The position numbers and the translations under genes are program-made. From Adenophora triphylla var. japonica (taxonomy: Eukaryota; Streptophyta; Magnoliopsida; Asterales; Campanulaceae), in NCBI GenBank assembly GCA_022495995.1, contig JAFEMH010002552.1:267866-331865 (forward strand): a DNA stretch of 64,000 nucleotides, read 5' to 3'. The first letter of the stretch is position 1; each line of letters begins with the position of its first letter. This document shows, piece after piece, positions 22,794-33,950 of this stretch. The notes below the pieces were generated by a model. It was not told the origin of the DNA. It did no database searches and saw only the letters and a list, made by a program, of their open reading frames with translations.

Positions 22794-25680
22794 TGTAACG
22801 ACCCCGAATTTCCACAACAATAATAATACTTAATTTATAATAAAATAACCTTCAACGGCTACTAAAACCATAATTCAAACACTAACCACAATTTGAAATA
22901 ACTTAAATGCAGACAACGGTAATAATTTCAACGGCTAGTACAATCCACTAGCTCAACAAAATCTTTAAAGTCTTACAAACTCTCAATACTGCATTAGCTG
23001 ACTAAAGATTCTAAAATGAAATAAGCTAAAAACGATCCTTGAACTCCTTATGAAGTGCTCCCGAACCGTTTCACTTTCTTCCTATATGAAATCTGGAAGA
23101 AAAGAAGATGAAAGGGTGAGCGAACAATGCCCAGTAAGTTCATATACAACCCCTCCGGTTACTAAGGAGGAGTTGACCTGAAAGAATATCAAACGGTACA
23201 ATTTTCAAATAACAATCGAAGACATAACGAAGTACAAATTCGAAATCATTATTTAACAAATTCTCAAATCACATGTCTTTCAAAATCTCAATGGTTTCAC
23301 AAACTGAGTTAATAAATATTTTGGAGTTCCAAATGATGACGAAATCGATTCAAATTGACTCGAATGATTTACTTAATTAAAACTGTCCCATACCAGCTTT
23401 AATTAACTAAACCATTCACAGATTATAAGGAATTTCAAAGGACTGATAAGCTGAACAAAATTGACTCGAATGATCTAGTTATCTACAACTGTCCCATACC
23501 AGCTGTAGATAATCAAATCATTCACAGACATCATGATCACATAAGTGGTCCACTGACCTTATCAAACCAAAATCCCATAAAGGGAACAAAAGCCCACACA
23601 GAGCACTAATACCCACAAAGGGTTCGAAATCCCACAAAGGGCACAAAGGTTGACTCCGCAGAGTCCTAAACAGTGCACCACAACTACATTGAAGCGGTGA
23701 ACTAAGTTTGCCCGAAGGCCAAAATATCAAATATACCCCGCCGGAGCAGGTTGTCTAACTTAGTGATCATTAATGGAACAAAGTTATATCATATCAAACT
23801 CATTTTATACAAAATACGAACTTTCACAAAGACAATAAAATTTTCGTATTTTCGAAATCAAAGAACGATATAGCAACCGAATAACAAAAGATTAGCAAAT
23901 AACGGTAACCGAGGGAGTCAAAACAAATACTGACGCGAGGTCAGCTTTTACGTATCAAAGGAACGTACATCGCCAAGAAACATGCGGAAGCCTAAACAAT
24001 GAAACGGAGCGGAGAACAATTAACTTAAAGATGTATAATCCCTTACCTTAGCGTTGCTTAGTACTTCCAAAAATGCTCCACGCGCACGAATCTACAATCA
24101 TGCAAAGCAAAATCTCAACCTTAGGTACAATTAACTTCTATCTACTTAGTACCTTTAATCCTTTTAATCCACCTGGTTAACCTATGAGTTATTATATTTA
24201 ATTCCGTCTCAAGTTACTTTCCACTTCTAGAGTTTCTTAAAATACCCTTCACATAAATACCAAAACACCCCTAGGGTTTACCCAAACTACCCTTAGGTTT
24301 TCAACATTTTTATTCCCTTTACTTTAATCAAAAACACATTTACACACACTAATTTCACCTTTCTCAGCATTAAAAAGACACGCACTAAAGCACTATTCAC
24401 AGCAATTAACTACACACACAAACACACTCTACACACACTACAGTACACGCACACACATACTAACACACACGCACAAACACCCACCAGCATGCATCAACAC
24501 ACACTGTTTCACACACACACACACTGTTTCACACACACAGGTCACGCACACACATACATCACTATATTTAATAATTACTTTAGCTCCTCCGCTCCAACAT
24601 AATACTTTAGATCCAATCCAAATAAATCAATTTTATTATGGTACGAACCCTAATTTCTCACTCTCATAAATACATGCAATATTGATGATCAAAACTCATA
24701 TCACTCACCAACATAATCACTTGAAAACTCTAATTTTGATAAACTTAGATTAGGTTTTCATTAATCAATGATCCGATCAATATAATGTCCTTAAATTAAT
24801 TCTTAATTAATCAACAATATTCATAATAAAAACCCCAATCTAATCTCAAGAGTTTCTAGGGTTTTCTAGATTCTTTTAAAATTCAAGAATAATAATTATG
24901 GGTCGAAAGAATTCTTACCTTGGTTGTGGTATAACAAACGCCCAAAATGCCCAAGCTTTCCCTCCTCATTTTCTTCTCCAAAAGTCTCGGCTTCTCTCTC
25001 TTTTTGCCTTTCTTTTCTATTTTTTCTTTCTTGTCTTTCTTTCTTCATTTGATCTTAAGTGGACACATACATACATGTCAAAATATAAACCCACATACAT
25101 ACATGTCAAAATATAATTCTTTCTCTCTCAGCATCTATTCTCCCACAATTATATATCATTATATTTATATGGACATCACCTACATATTACTTCATCTTAT
25201 ATTTGATACTTTGCTGGATGACAATAAAATATGAATATAGTACTTACTTCTTGGGAATTAATGAATAGTTTCTCCTTCTTTCTTCCTCGGCACTCTCTCT
25301 CTCTCGGCTGATCCCTCTTGCCGCCTCCTCCTCAATTTATTTCTAGGGTTGGTAAAAATAATAAGAAGGCTCTAGGTTTATAAAAGATGTATACTCCTAT
25401 ATATATTGGGTTTCCTAAACCTAAGCCCATAATGTAGTCTAATTATATCATTTACTAATATACCTTTATCGGGTCAAATCCAAATAGTCTTTTCAACTTA
25501 TTTATCCAATCGGCCCATATTCATTTTAACCCAAATAATTTTCATCCCACATTAATAGATATATTTAACCCCAAATAATATTATTCTTGATTGATCCCAA
25601 AATAGATACTACCTCAGTCCCAATTCCCAAACTACAATTAATAATCCCAAAATAAATATTTAAATTTTCGGGGTATTACA
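22794..25680 (-). mobile_element. Solo LTR (2887 bp), minus strand
   Basis: Minus-strand start TGTAATACCCCG and end GGGGTCGTTACA, flanked by the duplication CAAAC (22789-22793, 25681-25685). The empty site is intact at about 17199 in the other LTR. No internal coding region, PBS or second LTR is present, so it is what remains after LTR-LTR recombination of a gypsy element of another family. It holds a near-duplicate of about 65 bases (23356-23420 and 23460-23525, both with ACTGTCCCATACCAGCT) and a series of CCCACAAAGGG words at 23570-23650. Confidence 0.85.
24405..24560. repeat. CA-rich microsatellite
   Basis: Imperfect (CA)n with ACACG interruptions inside the solo LTR. Confidence 0.8.
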
Positions 25681-26100
25681 CAAACAACTACAAACCACCA
25701 CGTTGAACTTATAATTACACATAAGCACCTCAAGGTTCTATAACACTTTCATTTAAAGATTTCAAGTGTTAGCATTTACTACACAATTCCTCATTTCTTT
25801 TACTTAGACATTATATGATCAAAAATCACTTTAATAACATCTAAAATCAATAATTTATCAAAGTATGAAAATAACACATACTCAAATTCAATTACCAATC
25901 CAAATACTAGAATGAACACATAGTCATTCCATACATCACAATCAACTAAATAACATCTAGAACCATGTAATTCAGCAATTTAGCCAAATAAATACGTAAT
26001 CCTTTCACAAATTCATATAAGTCTTAACATAAGGCAATACACCCCACTCCCACGTGCTCAACACGTGGTCAAATTAGTGCCCGAACCTAGGGTCATGACA

Positions 26101-26778
26101 AATAGGCTTTGGCTCCAGCAGTAATGACAGCAAAGACAAGCCAGTCATTGAGTCTGTTATTGAAAACTTGATGGACAAATTTGATGATACTCAATCTAAC
26201 CTGCCTAAGAAAGGTTCTCCTAGACCTTTTGGTTCTGTCCCACTCACCTATCCCAAGGTGAAAGAACAGATCAAGGTCAAGATTGACAATAATAAACCCC
26301 AATGGACCAAGGTAGCTGATCCTGAGCTAGGACAATATGTCCCACTTAGTGATGGTGACAGCAAAGTTGGAATTAAACTTGATGGCCAAGTTGCAGGCCC
26401 AGAAAACTCAACCGGTAAAGCAGCCTTAACCGGTCAAGGAGCGATCGATCATACAACCGTCTCCAGCCACACAGCTCCACAGGTAAGGGCTCCTCAACCG
26501 GTAAAAGAATTTCTAAGCCTATGCAACCGGCCAACAAAGGTAAAGCCAACACCTTTATTCCAAAGGTTTTTGTTCCTGTCAAATCATCTGATCCTTCTGA
26601 AGCATTGGCCAAATTGAATATCAACTCATCCAAGTCCTCACAACCATCTTCTAATAAATGTACAAATTGCGGTTTTATCGGTCACAAGGCTTACGAATGC
26701 CTCTTGAAGCACCTATCTGGACCCACTGAGCCTCAAAGCTCAGGTGGTGGCCAGGTATGGCTGCCAAAGAGGAACTAA
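26101..26778 (+). pseudogene. SIRE-like copia gag, right part with intact zinc knuckle
   Basis: Continuation of the gag interrupted at 7293. It has ESVIENLMDKFDD, a Pro/Ser-rich middle, and at about 26660-26702 a complete nucleocapsid knuckle C-x2-C-x4-H-x4-C (CTNCGFIGHKAYEC). At least one frame change lies between 26520 and 26617. SIRE-type elements often have a second knuckle at this place. Confidence 0.75.
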
Positions 26779-28127
26779 CTCTTTGTACCCAAAAGAATAA
26801 GGGGGACCATAAGCTTATTGTTTCATTTCAGGAATGCTTTATGGCCTCAACCGATGCCAGTCGGGATGTTTGGATTATGGACAACGGATGCTCTAGGCAT
26901 ATGACTGGCCATGCTGAACTCCTTACTGGTCTTCAAGAAGCATCTGGTCCTCCAGTTGTCTTTGGTGACAATGCAAAGGGTAAAATTATCGTTCTAGGAT
27001 CCATCAAAAGAGGTACAATTACTGTACAGAAGGTATCTTTGGTGGATGGTCTGAAACACAACCTTCTCTCCATATCACAATTTTGTGATAAAGGTATGCA
27101 TTGCATTTTCAATTCTTCCAACTGTTATGTGAAAGAAATTGCTACAGGAGAAACTCTACTCACAGGACAAAGAAAAGGCAACGTTTATGCTATAAATTTA
27201 AATACTGTTTCGAGTGTTACTAATGTTTGTTTTGTAGCAAAGAACATCAGTGTGAATTCCTGTCTATGGCACAAGAGACTCAGTCACTTGAACTTTAAAT
27301 ACCTATCCAAGAAGGCTAATACCAATCTAGTTGCCAGCCTACCTCAAGTGTCTGCTGATCATAGAAGGAAATGTAGAGCCTGCCAGTTAGGAAAGCAGCA
27401 TAAAGAATCATTCCATAGCAAGCCCTGCATATCCACTTCTAAGTGCCTCCAGCTGCTACATATGGATCTGTTTGGCCCCACAACAACTGCCAGTTTAGGG
27501 GGTAGCAGATATGCCTTGGTTGTTGTAGACGATTATTCAAGATATACCTGGGTGGAAACCTTTGCTTCCAAAGATGATACCTATGATGTTGCCACCAAAT
27601 TATTCCGTCTACTTCAAACCCAAAAAGAGTGTGATGTCATTAGTATGAGATCCGACAATGGAACAGAGTTCAAGAATAATGGAATTGCTCAGTTTTGTGA
27701 TGATCACGGAATAGATCATAATTTATCAGCTGCTGGAATACCTCAACAAAATGGTGTAGTTGAGAGAAAGAACAGAACCTTGATCGAAGCTGGAAAAACA
27801 ATGATATCCAAAGCTAGGCTACCCAAGTACTTTTGGGCTGAAGCTATCCATACAGCTTGCTTGACCCAGAATCGATCTTTAGTCAACAAATTTCACAATA
27901 AGACCCCTTATGAGCTTTGGCGTGGCAGAATTCCCATCATTGGTTTCTTCAAGATCTTCGGCTACAAATGTTATGTTCTTTACAACGGTAAAGAGCGCCG
28001 AGGTAAATTTGATGAAAAAGACGATGAAGGCATCTTTGTTGGTTATGCCAAGCACAGTAAGGCATTTAGAGTTTTTAATAAAAATATGTTGAAAATTGTT
28101 GAATCTGTTCATGTTACATTTTTATGA
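26757..28127 (+). pseudogene. SIRE-like copia protease and integrase
   Basis: An open 456-residue stretch. The aspartic protease has VWIMDNGCSRHMTG (copia elements usually have D-S/C-G). The integrase zinc domain is HKRLSHLNFKYL ... CRACQLGK. Catalytic Asp/Asp/Glu occur at HMDLFGP, RSDNGTEF and PQQNGVVERKN, followed by the conserved FWAEAIHTACLTQNR and the GKFDEKDDEGIFVGYA region. The frame breaks at 28127. It lies on the same strand as, and downstream of, the split gag. Confidence 0.88.
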
Positions 28128-28867
28128 ATTTGATTTGCCAGAGTCCGACAAGACTTCAAATAGTACTGATAATTCTGGTGTTTTTGAGACTAGTAAATCC
28201 AGCAACTCAAATGCTAATCAAACCACCAGTAATAATGCAAATCAATCTCCAGCTCAGCAATCAGTCCCAAGTGATATAACTAGTAGAGCCCTAGTTGATG
28301 ACTCCTTCTTTCCCCAATCGGTCAGAGTATCACCCGTTCCAAATCCCTTAACTGATTCAGTACCAGCTAGCCCCTCTACTACTGTTCCTTTTACATCACC
28401 TGAGCCTAACCAACTTCAACCAACTTACCATTTTTATCACCTCAGCCTGATCGGTCAACATCACCTCTCCCTAACCGATCTCCCCAACCGGTCACACCTC
28501 CCTTAACCTATTCCTCTCCTCCCTTAGAAACCTTAAGACAGGATTCAGTCAGGAAAGACATCCCTAGGGAACTGAGACCAGTTAGAGATCACCCAATAGA
28601 AAATGTGATTGGTGATATCTTTGGTCCAAGAATGACTAGAGGCCAGTTGAGAAGTATGGAGGAACAACATAGACTATTTTCCTTTGCCTTGGTCTCAAAT
28701 ATAGAACCAAAGAAGACTGAAGAAGCACTTAATGGCCCCAACTGGGTAGAAGCTATGCAAGAAGAGCTCAACCAGTTTGATAGATGCAAAGTATGGGAAC
28801 TAGTGCCTAAACCAAGTGATCAGACTGTTATTGGGACAAAATGGGTTTTCAGAAATAATTTGGATTC
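28128..28867 (+). pseudogene. SIRE-like integrase tail and start of reverse transcriptase, cut by insertion
   Basis: A Ser/Asn/Pro-rich linker (28128-28506) in a shifted frame, then the conserved entry to RT at 28605-28866 with GPNWVEAMQEELNQF, VWELVPKP and IGTKWVFRN. The reading stops exactly at the LTR beginning at 28868. The rest of RT, RNase H and any envelope-like gene would lie beyond the inserted DNA, outside the window. Confidence 0.85.
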
Positions 28868-29131
28868 TGTAAGTACGCCAATCCAATTCGCGACCCTTTA
28901 TAGGTGCATTTTAATATGATAAAATTGTACTGGAGGCATTTTGGTAAATTTTCGGTCCATTCCGAGACTTCCGGGAACTTTTTATAAGTTTCTCGCGAAG
29001 GAAGTACTTTTAAGTATTTTTCCCATGCAAAAGGACCTACAAAGAATTAATTATTTTGGACTTGTTGGGAATTAACTCGGAATGTTCCAGAACCAGTTGC
29101 TGGCGCCAGAAACGGTTACATGGCCAGCCAA

Positions 29132-29181
29132 GTCGTGCGACACAACGAGCCATGGAAAACAGAAGCGGAAAGTCGTGCGAC
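29132..29181 (+). promoter_or_regulatory. Two GTCGTGCGAC motifs upstream of the TATA box
   Basis: GTCGTGCGAC at 29132-29141 and 29172-29181, 24-73 bases before the TATA box, each followed by ACAAC. The core TCGTGCGA is the same as in the second palindrome of the element at 5135-6194. Confidence 0.65.
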
Positions 29182-29204
29182 ACAACTCACCCCTCACCAG
29201 CAGG

Positions 29205-29213
29205 CTATAAATA
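29205..29213 (+). promoter_or_regulatory. LTR TATA box
   Basis: CTATAAATA, about 337 bases into the LTR. Confidence 0.65.
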
Positions 29214-29843
29214 AGACCCTCCCCCTCTCATTTCTGGATCCCTTTTCAGCCATTTTGGACATACTGTTACTCTGCCTAATTGGTTTCGTAACACACACTA
29301 CAAAACACACACAACCCTCTCTCTCTCATACCCAACTCCCTCCTTATCTCCCTCAATCCAATCCAATCCAACCCACACACCACCACTAGATCTCTAATCC
29401 ACCACTCCTCCCAAGCTCAATCCGGTCCAGAAGCTGTGTAGAAGGATTCTATACCTGACTTGGGTATAGAATTTGTGGATCTACAAGGGTAATCACTTCA
29501 TCCCTCTCTTCTCTCTCTCATATACTTTGTCATCTTCATAATTCATGCTATCTATCTCTATTTGATTCAATAATTATACTCCATCTGTTCCTAATTGTTG
29601 AATCACAGTCGCCATCTCTCTGTTTAATTGATTTGTTTGGTTTAATTCCTTATTCATGGTTTGATCTCATTGTATTTGTGGCTTGTTTGCCAAGGGAGTG
29701 TGGATCTCCCCATATCCACACCCCCTTGGTCAATTCGTTGTTGATTCGTGGTTTTCTGAGTTGAATTGATGTTGTAATTCGATCTAGTTAGATTTTTGCT
29801 AATTCTGATTTCAATCTGTAAGGTTTCTGCAGATAGGCATCTT

Positions 29844-29924
29844 GTGTCACGCGACACAATTTGCCAGGATGAGTCCTGTGTCACACGACACAACTCGCCA
29901 GGCAGACCCTGTGTCACGCGACAC
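29844..29924. repeat. Three GTGTCACGCGACAC-type near-palindromes
   Basis: At 29844-29857, 29878-29891 (CACG changed to CACACG) and 29911-29924, centres 33-34 bases apart, each followed by a TTGCCA or CGCCAGG word. A further pair is in the leader at 30553-30595. Confidence 0.7.
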
Positions 29925-30289
29925 ATCTTGCCATTCTACGAAAGCTCTTTTCCAATTGTAAGTTGTTCTTAGATTTGTAATCTTGGATGTGGCCCCCCAT
30001 TGTTCCAAGTGGCTCACAAGTTGTAGCTATCTCATTTCAATAATAAAATCCATTTATCACATTTATTGTCATTAATGTATGCACACACTATGAATGCTTT
30101 GGATGTTTAATTTTGAAAGACTCGTTTGCGAACGAGGCATGTTGGGTGAACTCTCAAGTACTTCCCAACACGTAACCTGACCCCCGAACCCTTTTCTCTA
30201 TTTTCAAAGGTTTTCAATGTTTCCTTTAAAACGGCATGGCGACTCCCAAAAACAAATTTTCCTAAAAATTTCGACGAGCGTACATTCAG

Positions 30290-30307
30290 TGGCGACTCCG
30301 CTGGGGA
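30290..30307 (+). other. Primer binding site, tRNA-Arg
   Basis: TGGCGACTCCGCTGGGGA five bases after the LTR, the complement of a plant tRNA-Arg 3' end. Confidence 0.85.
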
Positions 30308-31619
30308 TACTTTGAAAACCTGTTTTTCAAAATAAGAGGGTCAAGCTTTCAGTTTCTTTCAAACATCCAATGTGTTCATCTTTGTGTGCATCGTGAATGA
30401 CTTCATGTGATATATGCATTTTATGGGGATTTTGAGATTTTATGTCCTTGCTTGTTTCATGTTGCTGTGAATTGGGGCTTTGAGTTAGTCCCTTGCCTTG
30501 GAGAAGCAGGTGTTTGTTTTTTGCTTGGAGTTCCAGTTCTGTGGCTAGCCAGGTCGTGCGACAGTCTCAGCCATGGCTGTCCTGTGTCACGCGACAGAAC
30601 TGGCCACTGTGCAGTTATTCAGGTTTTGGTTAAGGGCAGTCCCTTGATCAAGTTTGAAGTTGATTATTGTGCCTTGTTAGTTTCTGTGGGGTGTGTGTGT
30701 GTGTTTTTTTTCATTTGTCATCCCTTTTCAAATAAAAAGAAAATAAAAATGGATTCAAAATCATTTTTCATAAATAATGGAACATAGTTATCCGCACACT
30801 ACTTAACTAGATCTAGAACCCTTGGGTGCGATGGACGGCATCGCGGACGGTGATGTACGTCGCCTACGCTTGAGCACCTAAAATAAATCCTATCCCTCTA
30901 GCGCATCATAGTTGGAACCACACTTTTCAACTTACCCGATGGTTGGTTTTTTTTTGACACAACATTTTAAATTATGCTAAAATGAGTTGTTTTCGAAATT
31001 CATAATAGGACATACATACCTATCCCAAAACCTAGCACGTATGGGCATGTTGCCAATGCAACATGGTTTCACGTATGGACATGTCACACTCGTGACGTGT
31101 TCTAACGAGAGATCATGCCACATTGTCACCGTGCACTGACGAGAGGTCATGCCGGATTTTTCTTTGAAATTCTTCAAGAATACCTGTTATGCTGCCCAAA
31201 TTTCACCAGAAATTTGGATCGCTCGTCCGTCTCATATTGTGCTTAGGTCTTGTTTAGGTGTTATTACCTATTACTAATTTCTATGCAAAACATTTGGTAT
31301 AATTTGAATGGTGCGTCTCTAGGTTCCCCCGAGGTTTTAGAGTGCGAAAATAAAGGCTTATCCTTTTCCAACCTTGCTTAGGACTTAAAAGACATCAATT
31401 TCTACTTGAACATAAATAAGATGTTTGCACGAGTCCTTTCCTTTCTTCTCCCTCTCCCGTACCTTCTAAAGAGTCTCTTCCTTCACCTCCTTATCAACCA
31501 TATTTCACCCTGCAGTTACAGCGATTTGGATTCGTGCTTCCGTCCCGGGTGCCCGTTTAGTTCGTATTGCCGAGACAGTTCAGGAATTTCCTGGGGGATC
31601 ATTTGATTCAGATTCAAAA
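30308..31619 (+). other. Leader between PBS and gag
   Basis: No gene. It holds a CG near-palindrome pair (30553-30595), a GT-rich patch at about 30690, and two strong hairpins: CATGTTGC-CAAT-GCAACATG (31046-31065) and, at 31079-31100, a nine-base stem with one wobble around loop ACTC. Confidence 0.6.
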
Positions 31620-33950
31620 ATGTCAGGAAGTGGTGATGTTTTCTCTACTCAGTCCGTTGGTGGTTCTGCCTCGATGGGTCAGTCAGGTCTAAACGATATG
31701 TCCATGGAAGAGATGAGAGCTACTTTGGAGGCCGCTCTAGCTAGGGAGCGTGAATCTCACTTGCTTGCCCAGGCTGCTAAAGCTCGGGAGGAAGAAGCGC
31801 ATGCTCGTTTTGTTGAATCCATGCGTGCCCGTGGGATTGCGGTGCTTCGTCAGGATGACGGTTTCTATAAAGAGATTACTGAAGACAGTAACACTGGGAT
31901 TGGATCTGCTTCTCCCCTACTCCAACCTATTTATCACTCCTCGCCTCAACCTTCTTATCATGCCATGCCTCCTCCTCTTAGTTACGCTCCTCGCCCAGAC
32001 CGCATGCCAGCGCAGGAAGCGGCCGTGAATGTCCAAGGAAGGGCTCCTCCTCCAGTCTCTCAAATCCAAAGTCAAGGTGCCCAGGGTGGATTCAGCAAGA
32101 TTGTTAGCCAGCCGTCGAATTTCTTCGATTTAACTTCTTCTCCAGCTCCTAATGCCTCAATGCCTCCAGGTCAGTATGGGTTTCAGTTTCAAAGGGGTTA
32201 TTCTCAGCCTCAGGACAGTGTTTATCAAAATGGTCTCCGGTATGGGCAGTTTCGTCAGCAACCAGGTTTGAATGGTGTTTTCCAGGGTTTGCAGCATCAG
32301 GGCAGTCAATATCATTTGTCGGGTAGTCAGGTTTGCCAAGATTGTTTCCCGCAGTATTCTTATAACCAGTCTCAGATTCAAGGTAGTTTCTCCAAGCCCG
32401 TGGTATGTTCCCCTCTTACTCAGCACTTGTATGGCTCCACCCCTTACTCGGCTCCTTGTGTGAATGTCGGGGCTTCAGCTCAAAGTCAGTTTGGGTATCA
32501 GTCAGCTCAGTTTGGTCCTCAGCAGCCGAGTGTTCAGTTCAATGGGTATGATATGTATGGGAATAGGGTTCAAAGTTGGATGAGTTTGCTAGACAGCAGT
32601 ATTAATGTTCCTAGTACCTTCGGTCTTCCTCTGGCCGCTTTGCCTATCAGGCCTATCCCAGAAGTCCCGTCTGCTTTTCTGGTACCCTCTTTAACTATTG
32701 CTCCTACTATTCCTCAGCTCCCAGGGATGGCTCCAGAGGTGACTGCGTTGTTGAAACAGATGCAGCAGCAGATAGACAAGTTGACAGTGGGGTCCAGTGG
32801 TCTCAAGGTAGTGGATCCAGCTCAGGTGACACCCCTCCCTCATAAATTCAAGATGCCTAAAATGGAGTTTGATGGTACAGCGTGCCCGAAGACTCATATT
32901 GACACTTACGTAATGACAATGGGAGCGATGGGTTGTACTCCCGAATTTATGGCTTCTCATTTCCACCTTACTCTCAAGGGCCCAACACTTACATGGTTTC
33001 TCGCCTTGAAGCAAGAAAGTCGCTCTAGTTAGAGCCAGATCACAGAAACCTTTCTTGAGAAGTATAGGGGAAATCTTGAATGGCACACGACCAGTGATGA
33101 TTTAGTGGGTACTATTCAAAAGAGTGAGGAGTCAATCACGAAATTTTACAAGAGATGGAACGCCAAACTAAATGAATTGTCTGAGTCGATTCCTTTACAG
33201 GACCAGAAGGACATTTTCTTGTCTTGTGTAAAGCCCGTGTTGCGTGAAGCTATTGGAAAAGGATGGTACCCGGACTTGAGAGAAATGGTCGGGATGGGTG
33301 CCAGAAGTGAGAATAGACTTTTCAATCTTGCCCCGAGTACCAATGCTAGTGGTAGCAGTGGAGGTGGCGGATTTCGTTATCGGACAGCCAACCTAGTCTC
33401 TTTAATGGCTCCAAAAGGAAAGGAGGTGACCAAAGATAACAGTGTCAACAACTTGCAAGGAGGAAATAACAATGGGGAGAATGGCCGAAGGTTCCAGCCT
33501 CGACAGCCGCAAAGGTTTGATGATCTGGGTATGACTACCGAGGAGGTCTTCAATGGTTTGCTAAGGACCGGAATGATTAAACCGTTGGATAACTACAGTC
33601 CTCTCAACCCTAACCCCAACCTTGATACAAGCAAGTATTGCAGATTTCATCAATATCCTGGGCATACTACCAATACCTGTTTCACGCTCAAGAAAATCAT
33701 CCAGGGACTAGTTGATGAGAAGAAGATTGAGAAATCTCCCCGTCCGAACATCGTCAAGAACCCCTTACCAAGCAACGGTGTGAATTTAATTGATTTTGGT
33801 CAGGATTGCTTTGTGAATGTGCTAGAATTTGATGTAGGTGACAATGTTAGTAATAAGTGTAAGGAGGTCATTGCTGATGTAACCCGTTCTTTTGATGAAA
33901 TGAAAGACAATTTCTGTTATGTTTTGTATCTCGATGATTTATGGATTTAA
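31620..33950 (+). pseudogene. Tat gag, one in-frame stop
   Basis: About 777 codons from the ATG at 31620, broken only by TAG at 33030-33032. Residues about 25-75 form a charged helix. Residues 95-380 are Pro/Gln/Ser/Tyr-rich with many SQ and YQ pairs, possibly disordered. The gag domain follows (PKMEFDGTACPKTHIDTY, LKGPTLTWF; after the stop ITKFYKRWNAKLNEL). Near 33640 is C-x2-H-x3-G-H-x4-C (CRFHQYPGHTTNTC). In relatives a Trp commonly follows at the stop position, so TGG to TAG is likely. It overlaps the next frame by ten bases. Confidence 0.85.

Larger units (their letters stand above)
7294..26100 (-). mobile_element. Internally deleted gypsy element (Tekay-like), with two nested insertions
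   Basis: Both ends are exact. The target duplication AATAG lies at 7289-7293 and 26101-26105, the minus-strand LTR starts TGTCATGACC, and it ends GCGCCCACA beside an initiator-Met PBS. The two LTRs of about 4.2 kb flank only 1435 bp of interior, so nearly all of pol is gone. The left LTR is interrupted by a copia element (9221-15332) and the right LTR by a solo LTR (22794-25680). Gypsy identity comes from remnants in the interior. Tekay/Del placement is inferred from the long LTRs and initiator-Met primer and is less certain. Confidence 0.85.
19051..26100 (-). repeat. 5' LTR of the deleted gypsy element, split by a solo LTR
   Basis: About 4158 bp without the inserted 2887-bp solo LTR and its duplicated target. 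It matches 7294-17615 and contains the uninterrupted copia target at about 20972. The outer edge at 26100 is followed by the AATAG duplication and resumed copia gag. Confidence 0.87.
28868..30284 (+). repeat. 5' LTR of the plus-strand Tat element (1417 bp)
   Basis: Starts TGTAAGTACG and ends CGAGCGTACA, followed after five bases by the PBS. The start resembles the LTR at 46751 (TGTAAGTACC on its strand), so the two families are related. TATA box at 29205-29213. GTGTCACGCGACAC-type words occur upstream and downstream of it. Confidence 0.8.

Noticed and set aside
26093..26302. Reverse-strand frames overlapping the copia gag-pol
   Set aside because: Shadows of the real plus-strand coding frame.
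30290..30307. Possible tRNA-Arg gene fragment
   Set aside because: Only the 18 bases complementary to the tRNA 3' end are present, directly after an LTR, so it is a primer site.
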